Below are positions 28,064 through 37,667 of a DNA stretch of 64,000 nucleotides, one piece after another. The notes beneath the pieces are model-generated. The model was not told where the DNA came from, made no database searches, and saw only the letters and a program-made list of their open reading frames with translations. How positions within the stretch are numbered: position 1 is the first letter of the stretch; every line of letters starts with the position of its first letter. Source of the stretch: Chitinophaga pinensis (GTDB lineage: Bacteria; Bacteroidota; Bacteroidia; UKL13-3); contig CAMBSD010000016.1 of the NCBI GenBank assembly GCA_945870425.1, forward strand, positions 1 through 64,000. Reading direction: 5' to 3'. Both the position numbers and the translations under genes were made by a program.

Positions 28064-28861
28064 ATGAAAAACATATTTATCCTTGTCGTTTGCATGATAA
28101 TTTGCAGCAATATAAAATCACAAAACCAACGATTTGAATACGAGGGCTACAACTATCTTCATATCACTAAAGAAGAGTTAAACAAGGCAAATACCCTATC
28201 ACAAATATTACCAAGTTTTTGGAGGGACCTTTCAATGGATAGAGAGAAAAGAAAAAGTTTAGAAGATACCCGAAAATTGTATTACGCATTGGCTTGTGAA
28301 ACCTATCCAAATAATGGTTATGATTTAATTACAAACTATGTATCTGTTGAGGTAAAAGTATTTAATCACAATAAAGAATATAGTGCTAAGGGCTCTAATG
28401 ACACACTAAATAAAGAGCAAAAAGAAATCTTAGCGATGGCAGAATATGGTTCTGAAATAGAAATCAATATCTATTACATGTATAAACCAAGACTTGCCAT
28501 TAAACCTCAAAAAAACATTAAAGACCTTCGTGGCCTATTAAAAATAAGTATCTTACCCAGCCAAGTAGCTGAATTTACTGGTTCCAACAAGGGAATAACC
28601 AATTATTTCAACGAAGAGGTAATTAATAAATTACCAAAAAAAGATATGGATTATTTCTTCAAAGCAGTGTTAAACTTTAGCATTGATGAAGAAGGAAGAA
28701 CAAAGGATATCTATCTATCAGAGTCATCTTCCAAAGCCTATATCGACAAAATAATTTTGGATGCAACCGCAAATATGCCAACTTGGAAGCCCGCTAAAGA
28801 CGATAAAGGAAATAAAGTTAAACAAATTTGTAAAATACCTTTTGGTGGAAGGGGCTGCTAA
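28064..28861 (+). CDS. Exported protein with TonB C-terminal-like domain
   Basis: A 265-residue protein with a signal peptide (about residues 1-20, NIKSQ). The last about 80 residues match the TonB C-terminal fold as used in many Bacteroidota exported proteins: YFFKAVLNFSIDEEGRTKDIYLSESS, then a helix, then ATANMPTWKPAKDDKGNKVKQ and a final strand. It lacks the membrane anchor and proline-rich linker of a working TonB energy transducer, so the name indicates fold only. It follows the propeller gene by 29 bp, probably in one operon. Confidence 0.7.
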   Translation: MKNIFILVVCMIICSNIKSQNQRFEYEGYNYLHITKEELNKANTLSQILPSFWRDLSMDREKRKSLEDTRKLYYALACETYPNNGYDLITNYVSVEVKVFNHNKEYSAKGSNDTLNKEQKEILAMAEYGSEIEINIYYMYKPRLAIKPQKNIKDLRGLLKISILPSQVAEFTGSNKGITNYFNEEVINKLPKKDMDYFFKAVLNFSIDEEGRTKDIYLSESSSKAYIDKIILDATANMPTWKPAKDDKGNKVKQICKIPFGGRGC

Positions 28862-29091
28862 CCCAATACTAATTATTTTTTCAAGTTTGAACTCTCATCA
28901 TTCATAGATATATAATTATATAATACATTTGAGTTATAAAAAAAATCTCTTGTAGGCTATTTACATTTTTCATTTTAAAAAAATCATAGACCTATTGGGT
29001 TATAGCAAAGTCAATATTTGCAGGCTTTTACACATCTTTAAAACGGCCTTTTCTCTTTAGTCATAAAAGTTTAACTTCGCGCATTAATTTT

Positions 29092-31788
29092 ATGGCATCA
29101 GAAATATCAAGTAAATATAATCCTCAATCGATTGAAGACAAGTGGTATAGCTATTGGCTAGACCAAAAGTACTTTCACAGCGAACCAGATGAAAGAGAAG
29201 CATACAGTGTGGTAATACCTCCACCAAATGTCACAGGTGTGTTGCACATGGGACATATGCTTAACAATACCATCCAGGATGTATTAACCCGCAGAGCCCG
29301 CATGCAGGGCAAAAATGCTTGCTGGGTGCCAGGTACCGACCATGCTAGTATTGCCACAGAAGCAAAAGTGGTGCAAATGCTGCGTGAGCGAGGTATTAAA
29401 AAATCTGACCTTAGTCGCGAAGATTTCTTGAAATACGCTTGGGAATGGAAAGAAAAATATGGAGGCATCATATTAGAGCAATTGAAAAAGTTAGGTGCAA
29501 GCTGCGATTGGGACAGAACCCGATTCACTATGGAGCCTAGCTTGAGCGAAGCTGTTATTGATGTTTTTATCGACCTATACAATAAGGGATTAATTTACCG
29601 CGAACTTCGCATGGTAAATTGGGACCCTCTAGGAAAAACTGCGTTAAGTGATGAAGAAGTAATATACAAGGATGTTAATAGCAAGTTGTATTACATCAAG
29701 TACATGTTGACAGATGAAAGTTGTGAGTTGATAGCGAAAATAACCAACAACCAACAACTAACAACCAACAACTATGTAGTAATTGCTACCACTCGCCCAG
29801 AGACTATTTTAGCAGATACTGCCATTTGCGTGAATCCAAATGACGAGCGCTTTAAGCATTTGATTGGCAAAAAAGTGTTGGTTCCTTTTATCAATCGTGA
29901 AATAGAAATCATAGCTGACGACTACGTAGCTATGGATTTTGGAACAGGATGCTTAAAGGTTACCCCTGCTCATGATAAAAACGATTATGACTTAGGTAAG
30001 AAACATGGCCTTGCCGTTATTGATATTCTAGCGGAAGAAGGTTTCTTGAACGAGAAAGCAAAAGACGAGCGATACATAGGTAAAGATCGCTTTGCTGTTC
30101 GTAAACAAATCGCTATCGACTTGGAGGGAGCGGGCTTTATCGAGAAAATTGAAGAATATAAAAACCAAGTAGGAACTAGCGAAAGAACAGGCGCAGTGAT
30201 TGAACCTAGGTTGACTTTGCAATGGTGGGTTGATATGAAAAAATTCATTGCTAAAAATCCAAAAGTATTGGATGCCGTAATGAGTGATGAAATCAAATTT
30301 CACCCAGCCAATACCAAGAATACTTACAAGCATTGGATTGATAACATCAAAGATTGGTGTATCAGTCGTCAATTGTGGTGGGGACAACAAATTCCAGCTT
30401 GGTATGCACCTAATGGCGAATTTGCTGTAGCTAAAACTGCAGCTGAAGCAATTGAAAAATTCAAGTCAAAAGACCCAAATTTTGCATTTAGTGTTTCTGA
30501 TTTAAAACAAGATGAAGATGTTTTGGACACTTGGTTCTCTTCATGGTTGTGGCCAATAAGTGTGTTTGATGGTTTTAAAGAAGAAGGTCTAAAAGATATT
30601 AAATACTACTACCCTACCAACGATTTGGTAACTGCCCCTGAGATTATGTTCTTCTGGGTGGCTCGTATGATTATGGCAGGATATGAGTGGATAGGCGAAA
30701 AGCCTTTCAGCAATGTTTATTACACAGGAATCGTTCGTGATAAACAACGCAGAAAAATGAGCAAATCATTGGGTAACTCACCAGACCCTCTTGACTTAAT
30801 TGCTCAATATGGTGCTGATGGTGTTCGTATGGGTATATTACTTTGTAGCCCTGCAGGAAACGATATTCTATTTGATGAAAGCCAAGTAGAGCAAGGAAGA
30901 AACTTTGCTAATAAAATTTGGAATGCCTACCGTTTGGTGAAAGGTTGGGAAGTGAAACCTGATTCAGAATTTGATGCTGAATTATTAGCTTCAAACAAGG
31001 TATCTGAAAACTGGTTTAATGCCAGGTTTAATGAGGCATTACAAGACATTGAATCTAAATTTACTGACTATAAACTAAGCGAAGGTTTGATGGGTGTTTA
31101 CAAACTTATCTGGGATGATTTCTGCTCATGGTATCTTGAGATGATAAAACCTGAATTTGGTAAACCTATTAATGAATCAAGCTATAAGCAAAGCATTCTT
31201 TTCTTTGAAAATTTGATGAAGGTATTACATCCCTTCATGCCATTTATCACTGAAGAGATCTGGCAAAACATTGCAGAAAGAAAATCGGGAGATAGTATAT
31301 GCATCGCTGCCTATCCATCGGTTGGGGCTTATCAACATACGCCTATCCAAAACGCATTCGAAACCATTTCAAAAATTCGCGAATTGCGTAACAGCAAAGG
31401 CATTAGCCCGAAAGAAGCATTTGAAATTATTATCAAAACCGACAATGAAGATTTATATAAACCTTTCCAGTTTTTGATAAAAAAATTGGCGAATATTTCT
31501 AGTATTCAATTCAATACTGTTGAGACGAATAATTATACGTCTCTGCCAGTATCCACCGACCAAGTATTTGTGAAGCTAAATATTGAGATAGATGTTGAAG
31601 CTGAAAAAGAAAAAATCAATAGTGAAATCAGTTATTTGGAAGGTTTCTTAAAATCGGTTGAGGCCAAGCTAAGCAATGAGAAATTTGTTGCCAATGCCAA
31701 GCCTGAATTGGTTGAAAAAGAACGTCAAAAACAAGCTGATGCCTTGGCTAAAATTGATGTATTAAAAGACAGTTTGGCTAGCTTATAA
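29092..31788 (+). CDS. valS: Valyl-tRNA synthetase
   Basis: An 898-residue class Ia aminoacyl-tRNA synthetase that charges tRNA-Val and edits threonine. Visible: HIGH-type motif (VLHMGHM), the editing-domain signature ATTRPETILADTAI, KMSKS motif (RKMSKSLGN), the anticodon-binding domain (about 640-800) and the C-terminal coiled-coil arm (VEAEKEKINSEISYLEGF). Length is normal. A local oddity: at residues about 218-227 (NNQQLTTNNY) the DNA is four copies of a heptamer C(C/T)AACAA (29744-29771) at the entry to the editing domain. A TAACTTCG box ends 12 nt upstream of the ATG. Confidence 0.96.
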   Translation: MASEISSKYNPQSIEDKWYSYWLDQKYFHSEPDEREAYSVVIPPPNVTGVLHMGHMLNNTIQDVLTRRARMQGKNACWVPGTDHASIATEAKVVQMLRERGIKKSDLSREDFLKYAWEWKEKYGGIILEQLKKLGASCDWDRTRFTMEPSLSEAVIDVFIDLYNKGLIYRELRMVNWDPLGKTALSDEEVIYKDVNSKLYYIKYMLTDESCELIAKITNNQQLTTNNYVVIATTRPETILADTAICVNPNDERFKHLIGKKVLVPFINREIEIIADDYVAMDFGTGCLKVTPAHDKNDYDLGKKHGLAVIDILAEEGFLNEKAKDERYIGKDRFAVRKQIAIDLEGAGFIEKIEEYKNQVGTSERTGAVIEPRLTLQWWVDMKKFIAKNPKVLDAVMSDEIKFHPANTKNTYKHWIDNIKDWCISRQLWWGQQIPAWYAPNGEFAVAKTAAEAIEKFKSKDPNFAFSVSDLKQDEDVLDTWFSSWLWPISVFDGFKEEGLKDIKYYYPTNDLVTAPEIMFFWVARMIMAGYEWIGEKPFSNVYYTGIVRDKQRRKMSKSLGNSPDPLDLIAQYGADGVRMGILLCSPAGNDILFDESQVEQGRNFANKIWNAYRLVKGWEVKPDSEFDAELLASNKVSENWFNARFNEALQDIESKFTDYKLSEGLMGVYKLIWDDFCSWYLEMIKPEFGKPINESSYKQSILFFENLMKVLHPFMPFITEEIWQNIAERKSGDSICIAAYPSVGAYQHTPIQNAFETISKIRELRNSKGISPKEAFEIIIKTDNEDLYKPFQFLIKKLANISSIQFNTVETNNYTSLPVSTDQVFVKLNIEIDVEAEKEKINSEISYLEGFLKSVEAKLSNEKFVANAKPELVEKERQKQADALAKIDVLKDSLASL
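29744..29771 (+). repeat. Heptamer repeat inside valS
   Basis: Four tandem units CCAACAA, CCAACAA, CTAACAA, CCAACAA. Related CAACTA/CAAC-rich stretches occur between genes at 47096-47115, 48822-48853 and 58380-58400, so the coding insertion resembles local intergenic sequence. Confidence 0.8.
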
Positions 31789-31824
31789 TTCATAGTCTGT
31801 CAATCAAAATTTTCAGTTCGAAAT

Positions 31825-32085
31825 GTCAGTTCGAGCGGAGTCGAGAACTGCTTCGGAAGTAAGAGTCTGTCTATGTCTCGACTCCGCTCGACATGACATA
31901 CTCCGCTCAAAATAACAAACTCTGCTTGACCTTTAACCGATTGTCAGTTCGAGCGGAGTCGAGAACTGCTTCGGAGTAAGAGTCTGTCTATGTCTCGACT
32001 CCGCTCGACATGACATACTCCGCTCGACATGATATATTCCGTTTGAAATAACAGACTCCGCTCAAAATAACAAACTCTGCTTGAC
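31825..32085 (+). repeat. Two direct copies of a REP-like palindromic element
   Basis: Copy 1 (31825-31930) and copy 2 (31943-32085) are near-identical. Each contains a perfect 16 bp inverted repeat, TCGAGCGGAGTCGAGA and its complement, with arms at 31831-31846/31876-31891 and 31949-31964/31993-32008. Degenerate tails of the type ACTCCGCTC-AAAATAACA repeat after each copy. The element type is widespread in Bacteroidota genomes and carries no reading frame. Confidence 0.85.
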
Positions 32086-32117
32086 ATGAATGACTTTTAT
32101 TGCTTTGATATAACACA

Positions 32118-32146
32118 AAGGGGCTGCCTTAATAAGACAGCCCCTT
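32118..32146. terminator. Hairpin terminator between valS and htpG
   Basis: AAGGGGCTG and CAGCCCCTT are perfect arms with an 11 nt loop, followed on the plus strand by TCTTTT. It lies between the convergent valS and htpG genes and may serve both. Confidence 0.7.
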
Positions 32147-32171
32147 CTTTTAATATTTACTTAACTATTTA

Positions 32172-33980
32172 TTACAACTTTCCATAACTTCTGTTAATGA
32201 AGTTGGTTAGTGCTTCACCTTGCAAAAGATTTTGAGATAACAAAGCCAAATCAAATGCATTTTTGAGTAAGCCTTCTTTTTCGCTATCATCCGATAATTT
32301 AACCAACTTGCTGCTTAAGCTGTGATTGCTATTAATCACAACATTCCAAGATTCAGGCATTGAGCCAAACATATTCATGCCTTGCATGGCAGCCATGTCT
32401 TTCATTCTGCGCTCCCACTCAGGTTTAATAATGCTTATAAAATTATCATCTGGTGCTAGGGCTTCAGTTTCAAATTTAAATCTCACATCGGCTTTAAATT
32501 GATTTTCGAAAGCTTCTTTCAAAGCCTTTTCATCATCCTCACTTAGCACTGATTCATTTTTGGTATCTTTATCAACCAATTTATCTACCGACTCAGAATC
32601 CACGCGCTTCATGGATACACCTTCGAATTTATTTTCTAAGGTAGAGATAAAATGACCATCCAAAACACCATTCAATTTCAAAATATCATAGCCACGTTTT
32701 TCAATGGTTTTGATAAATGAATCTTGACCTAAAGGATTGTTTGAATAAATGAAAACCACTTTATTCTCTTTATCGGTTTGCAATACTGAAACCTTCTCTT
32801 TGTATTCTTCAATGGTAGAGTTTTCGCCTTTTATGTTTTGCAACAAACAGAACTTAGTAGCTCTTTCATAGAACTTAGGCTCAGCTATCATGCCATATTT
32901 AACAAAGGTTCCAACGTTTTCCCATTTCTCTTCAAACTCTTTTCTGTCGGTTTTAAAAATCTCTTCCAACTTATCTGCTACCTTCTTAGTAATGTGTGCA
33001 TTTATTTTCTTCACATTGGCATCACCTTGCAAATAGCTACGACTCACGTTTAACGGGATATCTGGAGAATCAATCACACCATGCAACAGCATCAAAAACT
33101 CAGGAACAATATCTTGAACCGAATCGGTGATGAATACTTGGTTGCTATACAATTGAATTTTATTGCGTTGTGCTTCAAACTCATCTTTAATCTTAGGGAA
33201 ATATAATATTCCCGTAAGATTGAAAGGATAATCTACATTCAAATGAATCCAGAACAAAGGAGGTTCGCTCATTGGATACAATTCGCGGTAGAATTGCTCG
33301 TAGTCTTCTTTTTTCAAATCAGCTGGAGCTTTTGTCCAAAGAGGTTGGGTATTGTTTATGATTTTCTCTTCAAACTCAATCTCGATAGGTAAGAATTTAC
33401 AATGCTTATCTAAAATATTTTTGATTCTAAAATTATCATTGAATTCTAAAGCATCATCTGCCAAGTGAAGGATGATTTCTGTTCCTCTGTCGGTTTTGTC
33501 ATCATCCATTATTTCAAATTCAGTGCTGCCTTCGCATGTCCATCTAACTGCCTTAGAACCTTCTTTGTATGACAAGGAAACCAACTCTACTTTTTTGGCC
33601 ACCATAAAGGCAGAGTAAAAACCTAATCCAAAATGACCAATGATTTGGTTGGCATTGTCTTTATATTTTTCTAAAAACTCTTCGGCACTACTAAAGGCCA
33701 CTTGGTTGATGTATTTTTTTACTTCTTCTTCAGTTAAACCAATACCTCTATCAATAATGTGAAGGGTCTTATTGTCTTTGTCTAACTTCACTACTATTTT
33801 GGTTTCACCCAATTCGCCTTTCATTTCGCCCATTGAGGCTAGGGTTTTCAACTTTTGGGTAGCATCTACTGCATTTGAGACCAACTCACGTAAAAAGATT
33901 TCATGGTCGCTGTACAAAAATTTTTTGATGATGGGAAAGATGTTTTCGGTATGTACCGATATGGTTCCTTTTTCTGACAT
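32172..33980 (-). CDS. htpG: Chaperone HtpG (Hsp90)
   Basis: A 602-residue cytoplasmic Hsp90. The start was set at MSEKGTISVHTENIFPIIKKFL, the conserved opening; upstream in-frame residues are not family-like. Domains in order: GHKL ATPase (about 1-215; LRELVSNAVDA, IIDRGIGLTEEE, GHFGLGFYSAFM), the middle client-binding domain (about 225-490) and a C-terminal dimerisation domain (to 602). It lacks the charged linker and MEEVD tail of eukaryotic forms, as expected. Confidence 0.96.
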   Translation of the reverse strand: MSEKGTISVHTENIFPIIKKFLYSDHEIFLRELVSNAVDATQKLKTLASMGEMKGELGETKIVVKLDKDNKTLHIIDRGIGLTEEEVKKYINQVAFSSAEEFLEKYKDNANQIIGHFGLGFYSAFMVAKKVELVSLSYKEGSKAVRWTCEGSTEFEIMDDDKTDRGTEIILHLADDALEFNDNFRIKNILDKHCKFLPIEIEFEEKIINNTQPLWTKAPADLKKEDYEQFYRELYPMSEPPLFWIHLNVDYPFNLTGILYFPKIKDEFEAQRNKIQLYSNQVFITDSVQDIVPEFLMLLHGVIDSPDIPLNVSRSYLQGDANVKKINAHITKKVADKLEEIFKTDRKEFEEKWENVGTFVKYGMIAEPKFYERATKFCLLQNIKGENSTIEEYKEKVSVLQTDKENKVVFIYSNNPLGQDSFIKTIEKRGYDILKLNGVLDGHFISTLENKFEGVSMKRVDSESVDKLVDKDTKNESVLSEDDEKALKEAFENQFKADVRFKFETEALAPDDNFISIIKPEWERRMKDMAAMQGMNMFGSMPESWNVVINSNHSLSSKLVKLSDDSEKEGLLKNAFDLALLSQNLLQGEALTNFINRSYGKL

Positions 33981-34133
33981 AATTGAAAAATTTGAAAATG
34001 GGTTAATTGAAAATTTGTTCCTAATTGTTATTTCAATTTCAATAGACAAATGACGTTCCTAAAGACAATTGGCTGTCAAATAGTCGGCAAAACTGAAATT
34101 TTGTGATTTTTATGGGTTATAAGCTGACCATTA

Positions 34134-34162
34134 TTTGACATGGTATATTCTTCTTACATTTG
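34134..34162 (+). promoter_or_regulatory. Promoter of TolB-like gene
   Basis: TTTG (34134-34137) and TACATTTG (34155-34162) with a 17 nt spacer, slightly shorter than the consensus 19-21. The ATG is 38 nt downstream. Confidence 0.45.
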
Positions 34163-34200
34163 CCTTTGTTGCATCTTGCAATCGTCAAAACAAAACATAC

Positions 34201-35241
34201 ATGAAAAAGACATTCATCCTTATACTCTCCCTTATGGCCCTGCATGGCATGGCCCAAACCACTGAAAAGCATTTCAAAAACCTGAAACAACTCACCTATG
34301 GTGGTGATAATGCTGAAGCTTATTGGAGTTTCGACAATAAAAACCTGAGTTTTCAGAGCAATAACAAGGCTTGGGGCTTACAATGTGACCAAATATTCAA
34401 TTTGAATATTGAAGAAGCTAAGAAAGATACCAATTATCGTCCGCCACTGATTAGCACTGGACTTGGTCGCACCACTTGCAGTTATTTTATGCCGGGTAAC
34501 AAATCCATCCTTTTTGCCTCCACCCATTTGGCATCCAACGATTGTCCTGCAGAGCCACCACGTGGCGCTAAATACCTATGGGCGATCTATGAAAGTTTCG
34601 ACATTTTCGTGTCTGACTTTAATGGAAAAATCACCAAACAATTAACCAACAGCCCTGGCTATGATGCAGAAGCTACAGTATCTCCCAAGGGAGACAAAAT
34701 TGTTTTCACCTCCACCCGCGGTGGCGACCTTGACCTATGGATTATGGATATTGATGGCAAAAATCATAAGCAAATCACTTTTGGTTTAGGTTATGATGGG
34801 GGTGCTTTTTTCTCACCTGACGGGAAGCAATTGGTGTTCAGAGCCTCTCGTCCACAAACCGAAGAGGAGATAAAAGAATACAAAGATTACCTTTCAAAAG
34901 GCCTTGTAGCCCCTACCAATATGGAGATATACACTTGTAATATTGATGGTAGTAACCTAAAACAAGTAACGCATTTGGGCAAAGCCAATTGGGCACCTTT
35001 CTTTCACCCCAACGGCAAGAAAATTATTTTCTCGAGCAATCACCATTCAACAAAAGGTTACGATTTTCAGTTATATATGATTGATGCAGATGGCAAGAAT
35101 TTAGAGCGCATCACCAACGAAAGTATGTTTAACGCCTTCCCTATGTTTTCTCCTGATGGCAAAAAATTGGTATTTTCGTCAAATCGCAACAACCATGGCA
35201 CCCGAGACACCAATCTGTTTTTGGCCGATTGGGTAGAATAA
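34201..35241 (+). CDS. TolB-like beta-propeller exported protein
   Basis: A 346-residue protein. The start was set at MKKTFILILSLMALHGMAQ, a good signal peptide. The mature part contains PD40 repeats characteristic of TolB-like propellers: AEATVSPKGDKIVFTSTRGG, GAFFSPDGKQLVFRASR, WAPFFHPNGKKIIFSSNH and MFSPDGKKLVFSSNRN. TolB itself belongs to the Tol-Pal envelope system, but no tol genes are nearby and many Bacteroidota carry such propellers as periplasmic binding proteins or peptidase accessories. The next gene encodes an M28 peptidase, separated by a hairpin array. Confidence 0.8.
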   Translation: MKKTFILILSLMALHGMAQTTEKHFKNLKQLTYGGDNAEAYWSFDNKNLSFQSNNKAWGLQCDQIFNLNIEEAKKDTNYRPPLISTGLGRTTCSYFMPGNKSILFASTHLASNDCPAEPPRGAKYLWAIYESFDIFVSDFNGKITKQLTNSPGYDAEATVSPKGDKIVFTSTRGGDLDLWIMDIDGKNHKQITFGLGYDGGAFFSPDGKQLVFRASRPQTEEEIKEYKDYLSKGLVAPTNMEIYTCNIDGSNLKQVTHLGKANWAPFFHPNGKKIIFSSNHHSTKGYDFQLYMIDADGKNLERITNESMFNAFPMFSPDGKKLVFSSNRNNHGTRDTNLFLADWVE

Positions 35242-35254
35242 AATATTAATAGGC

Positions 35255-35409
35255 TTTATCTATTACCATGCCTTTCAAGGCATGGTAATAGATAAAAATA
35301 ATAGCCGGGCCTTAAAAGACCCGGAAATAGATACAAATAATTCCCGAGCCTTGAAAGGCTTGGGAATAGATAGAATAAGCAATTCATTTAAACTGCCTTG
35401 AAAGGCAGT
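35255..35409 (+). repeat. Array of four intergenic hairpins
   Basis: Four successive palindromes fill the gap between the TolB-like and M28 genes: 35255-35296 (two perfect 20 bp arms), 35305-35324 (CCGGG stem, one mismatch), 35341-35366 (12 bp arms, one G-T pair) and 35392-35409 (8 bp arms). Stem tips share the core GCCTT-GA-AAGGC or close variants, while the outer stem sequences differ. Linkers resemble ATAGATA-AATAA. No T-run follows any hairpin. Confidence 0.85.
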
Positions 35410-35429
35410 ATCATAAAATCAAACAAAAA

Positions 35430-36650
35430 ATGAAACTAAGAAACATCGTCCTACTGCTTCTCATCTCAAGCAAATTGTCTTTAGCACAAGTGCAAGAGGT
35501 TGATATCAAAAGTCATATCAGCTATTTGGCTGACGACAAATTGCAAGGCCGCGAGCCTGGCACCAAAGGAGAAAAATTAGCCTACAAATACATTCAAAAG
35601 CAGTTTGAAGAAATTGGGCTAAAGCCCAAAGGAAGCAAGGGATATTTACAGCATTTTGAATATAAAACCCTTGCCAGTCCGCATGACACCATTGGTCAAG
35701 GAAAGAAAAAAAATGGTAGCAATGTGGTGGGCTATCTTGATAATCAAGCAGCTTATACCATCATCATTGGTGGGCATTTCGACCATTTGGGATATCATGA
35801 ACACCCATCTTCCTTAGACAAAAACAAAAAGCTTATACATAATGGTGCTGATGACAATGCTTCGGGTACTGCGGGGGTGATTGCTTTAGCTAAATATTTT
35901 AGCCAAAACAATATCAAAGAAAAATGCAATTTTTTATTCATTTGTTTTTCGGGTGAAGAAGATGGTTTGATTGGTTCAAAATATTTTGCAAACAACCCTA
36001 CCATTGATTTGAAAGATGTACAATGCATGTTAAACATGGACATGATTGGACGTTTGAATGACAGTACCCTTAAATTGATGGTGTATGGAGTAGGCACAAG
36101 CACTAATTACAGTTCGATTTTTTCAAACTTAAACACTCCTCTAAAACTTGGCTATGACTCAGCAGGAATTGGCCCGTCAGATCAAACCTCTTTTTACTTA
36201 AAGGACATTCCAGTATTGCATTTCTTCACAGGGCAACATTCGGATTACCACAAGTCAAGTGATGATACAGAAAAGGTAAACTTTAAAGGTGAGATTATGG
36301 TATTGGATTTAATCATCCAAATAGCTGAAAAAATTTGTAATGAACCTAAACTTAACTTCACCAAAACCAAGCAACCTGAAAGCCAAAAAGTAAGTTTTAA
36401 AGTAACCTTAGGCATCATGCCTGATTATACTTTTGAAGGCAAAGGTTTGAGGGTAGACAATGTAAACGATGGCAAACCTGCAGAAAAAGCTGGACTCAAA
36501 GCAGGCGATATCATTATGCAAATTGGAAGTATTAAGATTGACAATATCTATGATTACATGAAAGCCTTAGGTCAATTTAAAAAAGGAGAAAGCACCACGA
36601 TTGACTTTTTGAGAGAGGGTAAAATGCAGCAAGTGAGTTTGACGTTTTAG
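35430..36650 (+). CDS. M28 family zinc peptidase with PDZ domain, exported
   Basis: A 406-residue protein with a signal peptide (LSLAQ). The M28 domain (about 25-310) shows the di-zinc ligands in order: GGHFDHLG, NGADDNASGTAG, SGEEDGLIGSKYF, LNMDMIGRL and QHSDYH. A C-terminal PDZ domain (about 320-406; GLRVDNVNDGKPAEKAGLKAGDII) probably binds peptide C-termini or regulates access. Such enzymes are aminopeptidases or carboxypeptidases in the periplasm; specificity cannot be read from the sequence. Confidence 0.9.
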   Translation: MKLRNIVLLLLISSKLSLAQVQEVDIKSHISYLADDKLQGREPGTKGEKLAYKYIQKQFEEIGLKPKGSKGYLQHFEYKTLASPHDTIGQGKKKNGSNVVGYLDNQAAYTIIIGGHFDHLGYHEHPSSLDKNKKLIHNGADDNASGTAGVIALAKYFSQNNIKEKCNFLFICFSGEEDGLIGSKYFANNPTIDLKDVQCMLNMDMIGRLNDSTLKLMVYGVGTSTNYSSIFSNLNTPLKLGYDSAGIGPSDQTSFYLKDIPVLHFFTGQHSDYHKSSDDTEKVNFKGEIMVLDLIIQIAEKICNEPKLNFTKTKQPESQKVSFKVTLGIMPDYTFEGKGLRVDNVNDGKPAEKAGLKAGDIIMQIGSIKIDNIYDYMKALGQFKKGESTTIDFLREGKMQQVSLTF

Positions 36651-36881
36651 TTAATTGTCAGGACACGATTAAAGGGATTAAAGGATTGCCAAGGTTTTTG
36701 TATGATTTAGGTAATTACTTCACGATAATATTTCATAATAAGTTTTTATAACCAAGCATCAGGGTAGTTTATTTGATTCATTTTTTTCCCAAATCCCTCT
36801 CCTGCTTTGCATACCCCTTATTGTCCGTTTGTGTAAAGCTATTTCTAATCTGACACGATATGATTACTTTAGTGGCTTCAA

Positions 36882-37541
36882 ATGATAGAGCTAAGCAACA
36901 TCCAAAAGTCATATACCGTTGGCGACAACAAACTTCAGGTTCTTAAGGGCATTGACCTAAAAATACACGAGGGTGAAATGGTTTCTATCATGGGCTCCTC
37001 GGGAAGTGGAAAATCAACCCTACTCAATATTCTAGGCATTCTCGATAGCTACGATGCTGGCCATTACAAGCTTGGTGGAAATTTAATTCAGCACTTGAAT
37101 GAAACAAAAGCAGCGCAATTACGTAATCAATACATTGGCTTTGTCTTTCAATCATTCAACCTCATTTCATTCAAAAATGCCTTGGAAAACGTATCGCTTC
37201 CTTTGTATTACCAAAAAGTGAGTCGCAAAAAACGTAACCAAATTGCACTTGAGTATTTGGATAAAGTGGGATTGAAACAATGGGCAGAACACATGCCCAA
37301 TGAAATGAGTGGTGGACAAAAGCAAAGAGTAGCCATAGCAAGGGCCTTAATTGCTCAACCAAAAATCATATTAGCAGATGAACCTACTGGAGCACTGGAC
37401 ACACAGACTAGCTACGAAGTAATGAGTTTGCTTAAAGAAATAAATAAAAGTGGTATTACAGTAGTGATTGTAACACACGAACATGATATAGCTGAAATGA
37501 CAGACAGAACGATTCGTTTGAAAGACGGACTGATTGTGTAG
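36882..37541 (+). CDS. ABC transporter ATPase, MacB/LolD type
   Basis: A 219-residue nucleotide-binding subunit. Visible: Walker [10 protein letters not shown] (about 37-45), Q-loop FQSFNL, ABC signature [15 protein letters not shown], Walker [12 protein letters not shown] and switch His VIVTHEHD. The MacB/LolD/FtsE group is the best match ([20 protein letters not shown]). With the two permeases and the membrane-fusion protein downstream it forms a MacAB-like export or lipoprotein-handling complex. The operon is interrupted by an S23 gene immediately after it. Confidence 0.9.
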   Translation: MIELSNIQKSYTVGDNKLQVLKGIDLKIHEGEMVSIMGSSGSGKSTLLNILGILDSYDAGHYKLGGNLIQHLNETKAAQLRNQYIGFVFQSFNLISFKNALENVSLPLYYQKVSRKKRNQIALEYLDKVGLKQWAEHMPNEMSGGQKQRVAIARALIAQPKIILADEPTGALDTQTSYEVMSLLKEINKSGITVVIVTHEHDIAEMTDRTIRLKDGLIV

Positions 37542-37662
37542 TGCGGAATGCGGAATAAGGTAAAGTATAAATAAAAGTAACAATAAAAGTATAAAATTGA
37601 AATTAATAAAGTGGTGCTAAAAATTTGATTTCGAAATTTTGTCACTTCGCAATTCGCATTTA
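37541..37662 (+). repeat. REP-like element upstream of S23 gene
   Basis: TGCGGAATGCGGAAT at 37542-37556 starts just after the ATPase stop. A related sequence in opposite orientation (TCGAAATTTTGTCACTTCGC, 37631-37650, then AATTCGCATTT) ends just before the S23 start codon. The same motif pair bounds the repeat at 39355-39474. Confidence 0.7.
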
Positions 37663-37667
37663 AAATT

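Noticed and set aside
29744-29771. Phase-variation switch in valS
   Set aside because: Copy-number change would truncate an essential enzyme, and the third unit is imperfect, which lowers slippage. It was kept only as a sequence oddity.
35255-35409. Possible CRISPR array
   Set aside because: The repeats are palindromes with different stems and unequal lengths, with short AT-rich linkers in place of unique spacers of constant length, and no cas genes are in the window.
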